NCBI GenBank assembly: GCA_030044045.1
Contig: JASHWO010000082.1
Span: 1-7,182 of the forward strand
Direction of reading: 5' to 3'
Source of the DNA: Acidimicrobiales bacterium
GTDB taxonomy: Bacteria > Actinomycetota > Acidimicrobiia > Acidimicrobiales > RAAP-2
Length of the DNA stretch: 7,182 nucleotides
The notes under the pieces were generated by a model. That model was not told where the DNA came from. It ran no database searches and saw only the letters and a program-made list of their open reading frames with translations. Made by a program: the position numbers and the translations under genes. Below, piece by piece: positions 6,482 to 7,182 of this stretch (position 1 is its first letter; the number at the start of each line of letters is the position of its first letter).

Positions 6482-7182
6482 GGCTGGCGCTCCTCCCCCT
6501 CGACCCGGCCCGCTACCGGCCCCACCCCCTGCACGGGCCGGGGGCCGACTGGGCCGAGACGAACTGCGCCACCGACATGTGGATCGAGATCCTCCGGGCG
6601 TGGGGGCTCGACCCCGTCCCCGGCCTGGCCTTCGCCGTGGGCACCGACTTCGACGGCGAGCAGTGGACCATGTTCACCTACCCCGAGGAGGACCTCCGCC
6701 TGCTCTACGGGATCGAGGTGCACGAGCTGAACGTGTGGCGGGCGCTGGTCGACCACCTCGACGACCACCTGCGCCTGGGCCACCCGGTGGCCGTCGACGT
6801 CGACGCCTACTTCCTGCCGGACACCGCCGGCGTGACCTACCGCACGGCCCACCAGAAGACCACGGTGGCCGTGCAGATGCTCGACCGGGAGGCGAGCCGG
6901 CTCGGCTACTTCCACAACGCCGGCTACGCCGAGCTGCAGGGTGACGACTTCGAGGCCGTGCTGCACTGCGGCGCGCACGAGGATCCCCTGTCACTGGCCC
7001 TGCCCCCCTTCGCCGCCACCGTGCGGCTGGACGCCTTGCGCGTCGACCCGCCCGACCTGGTATCCCTGGCCGTCGAGCGCCTCGGCGTCCACCTGGCCCG
7101 GCGACCGGTGGACAACCCGGTGGCCCGGCTGGGCAAGCGGCTCCAGGACGACCTGCCCCGGATCGCCGCCGGCGGCATGGAC
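6478..7182 (+). CDS. DUF1839 family protein, partial (3' end beyond the window); candidate aminoacyl transferase
   Basis: The first 235 codons are present and the gene runs off the window. Family members are, from memory, about 300 or more residues, so most of it is here. Recognisable family blocks are WAETNCATDMWIE (25-37), TDFDGEQWTMF (56-66), GIEVHELNVWR (78-88), VDVDAYFLPDT (106-116), RTAHQKTTVAV (122-132) and LGYFHNAGY (142-150). Family function is unassigned. The order Cys30, a hydrophobic strand ending in VDAYFLPD, His125 and Asp136 resembles the C39/BtrH-N type cysteine acyltransferases. BtrH moves an aminoacyl chain from a carrier protein to an aminoglycoside. This likeness is my own pattern match, not a demonstrated homology. 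The start overlaps the ligase stop (ATGA), with a modest GGGAG at 6462-6466. Co-occurrence with the ligase argues for a shared pathway step, probably offloading of the aminoacyl group. Confidence 0.92.
   Translation, partial: MRLALLPLDPARYRPHPLHGPGADWAETNCATDMWIEILRAWGLDPVPGLAFAVGTDFDGEQWTMFTYPEEDLRLLYGIEVHELNVWRALVDHLDDHLRLGHPVAVDVDAYFLPDTAGVTYRTAHQKTTVAVQMLDREASRLGYFHNAGYAELQGDDFEAVLHCGAHEDPLSLALPPFAATVRLDALRVDPPDLVSLAVERLGVHLARRPVDNPVARLGKRLQDDLPRIAAGGMD

Noticed and set aside
1..7182. tRNA or rRNA genes, CRISPR arrays, insertion sequences
   Set aside because: I saw no cloverleaf, no regularly spaced repeats and no transposase or terminal inverted repeats. The window is filled by protein-coding genes.

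Overview
This is a very GC-rich window (roughly three quarters G+C by eye, with nearly every third codon position G or C). It is densely packed with genes on the + strand only, and five of the six gene junctions overlap by one or four bases. Base composition, GTG/ATG start usage and gene style suggest a high-GC actinobacterium. An acidimicrobial-type lineage is plausible, but this is inference because there is no rRNA or other taxonomic marker here.

Layout. Positions 1-77 are a short leader that contains an imperfect inverted repeat (13-56) and a strong Shine-Dalgarno-like sequence. Positions 78-4068 form a surface-glycan block: a GT4 glycosyltransferase (78-1322), a multi-span MOP/Wzx-like flippase (1322-2755) and a second GT4 glycosyltransferase (2752-4068). 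These are chained by TGATG and ATGA overlaps. A 69-bp spacer carrying a clear ribosome binding site separates this block from a second one at 4138-7182. The second block holds a stand-alone carrier protein (4138-4389), an acyl-CoA-dehydrogenase-fold flavoprotein (4386-5555), a class II aminoacyl-tRNA-synthetase-like amino acid:[carrier protein] ligase (5555-6481) and a DUF1839 protein (6478 to beyond the window edge). These are again chained by GTGA, TGATG and ATGA overlaps.

How the genes may work together. It is established for homologues (the Bradyrhizobium and Agrobacterium ligases) that such enzymes are SerRS paralogues without a tRNA-binding domain. They charge glycine or alanine onto the phosphopantetheine of a small carrier protein. 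The carrier protein, flavoprotein and DUF1839 genes are recurrent companions, but the end product is, to my knowledge, undescribed. My hypothesis has three steps: the ligase loads an amino acid on the carrier protein, the flavoprotein oxidises or otherwise modifies the tethered aminoacyl group, and DUF1839 transfers it to an acceptor. DUF1839 shows a Cys30...His125...Asp136 pattern reminiscent of the BtrH/C39-like acyltransferases. The logic parallels the butirosin side-chain pathway (BtrI carrier, BtrJ ligase, BtrO flavoenzyme, BtrH transferase). The adjacent glycosyltransferases and flippase suggest that the acceptor could be an exported sugar or glycolipid, which would make this an aminoacyl-decorated surface glycan system. 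That last link rests on proximity only.
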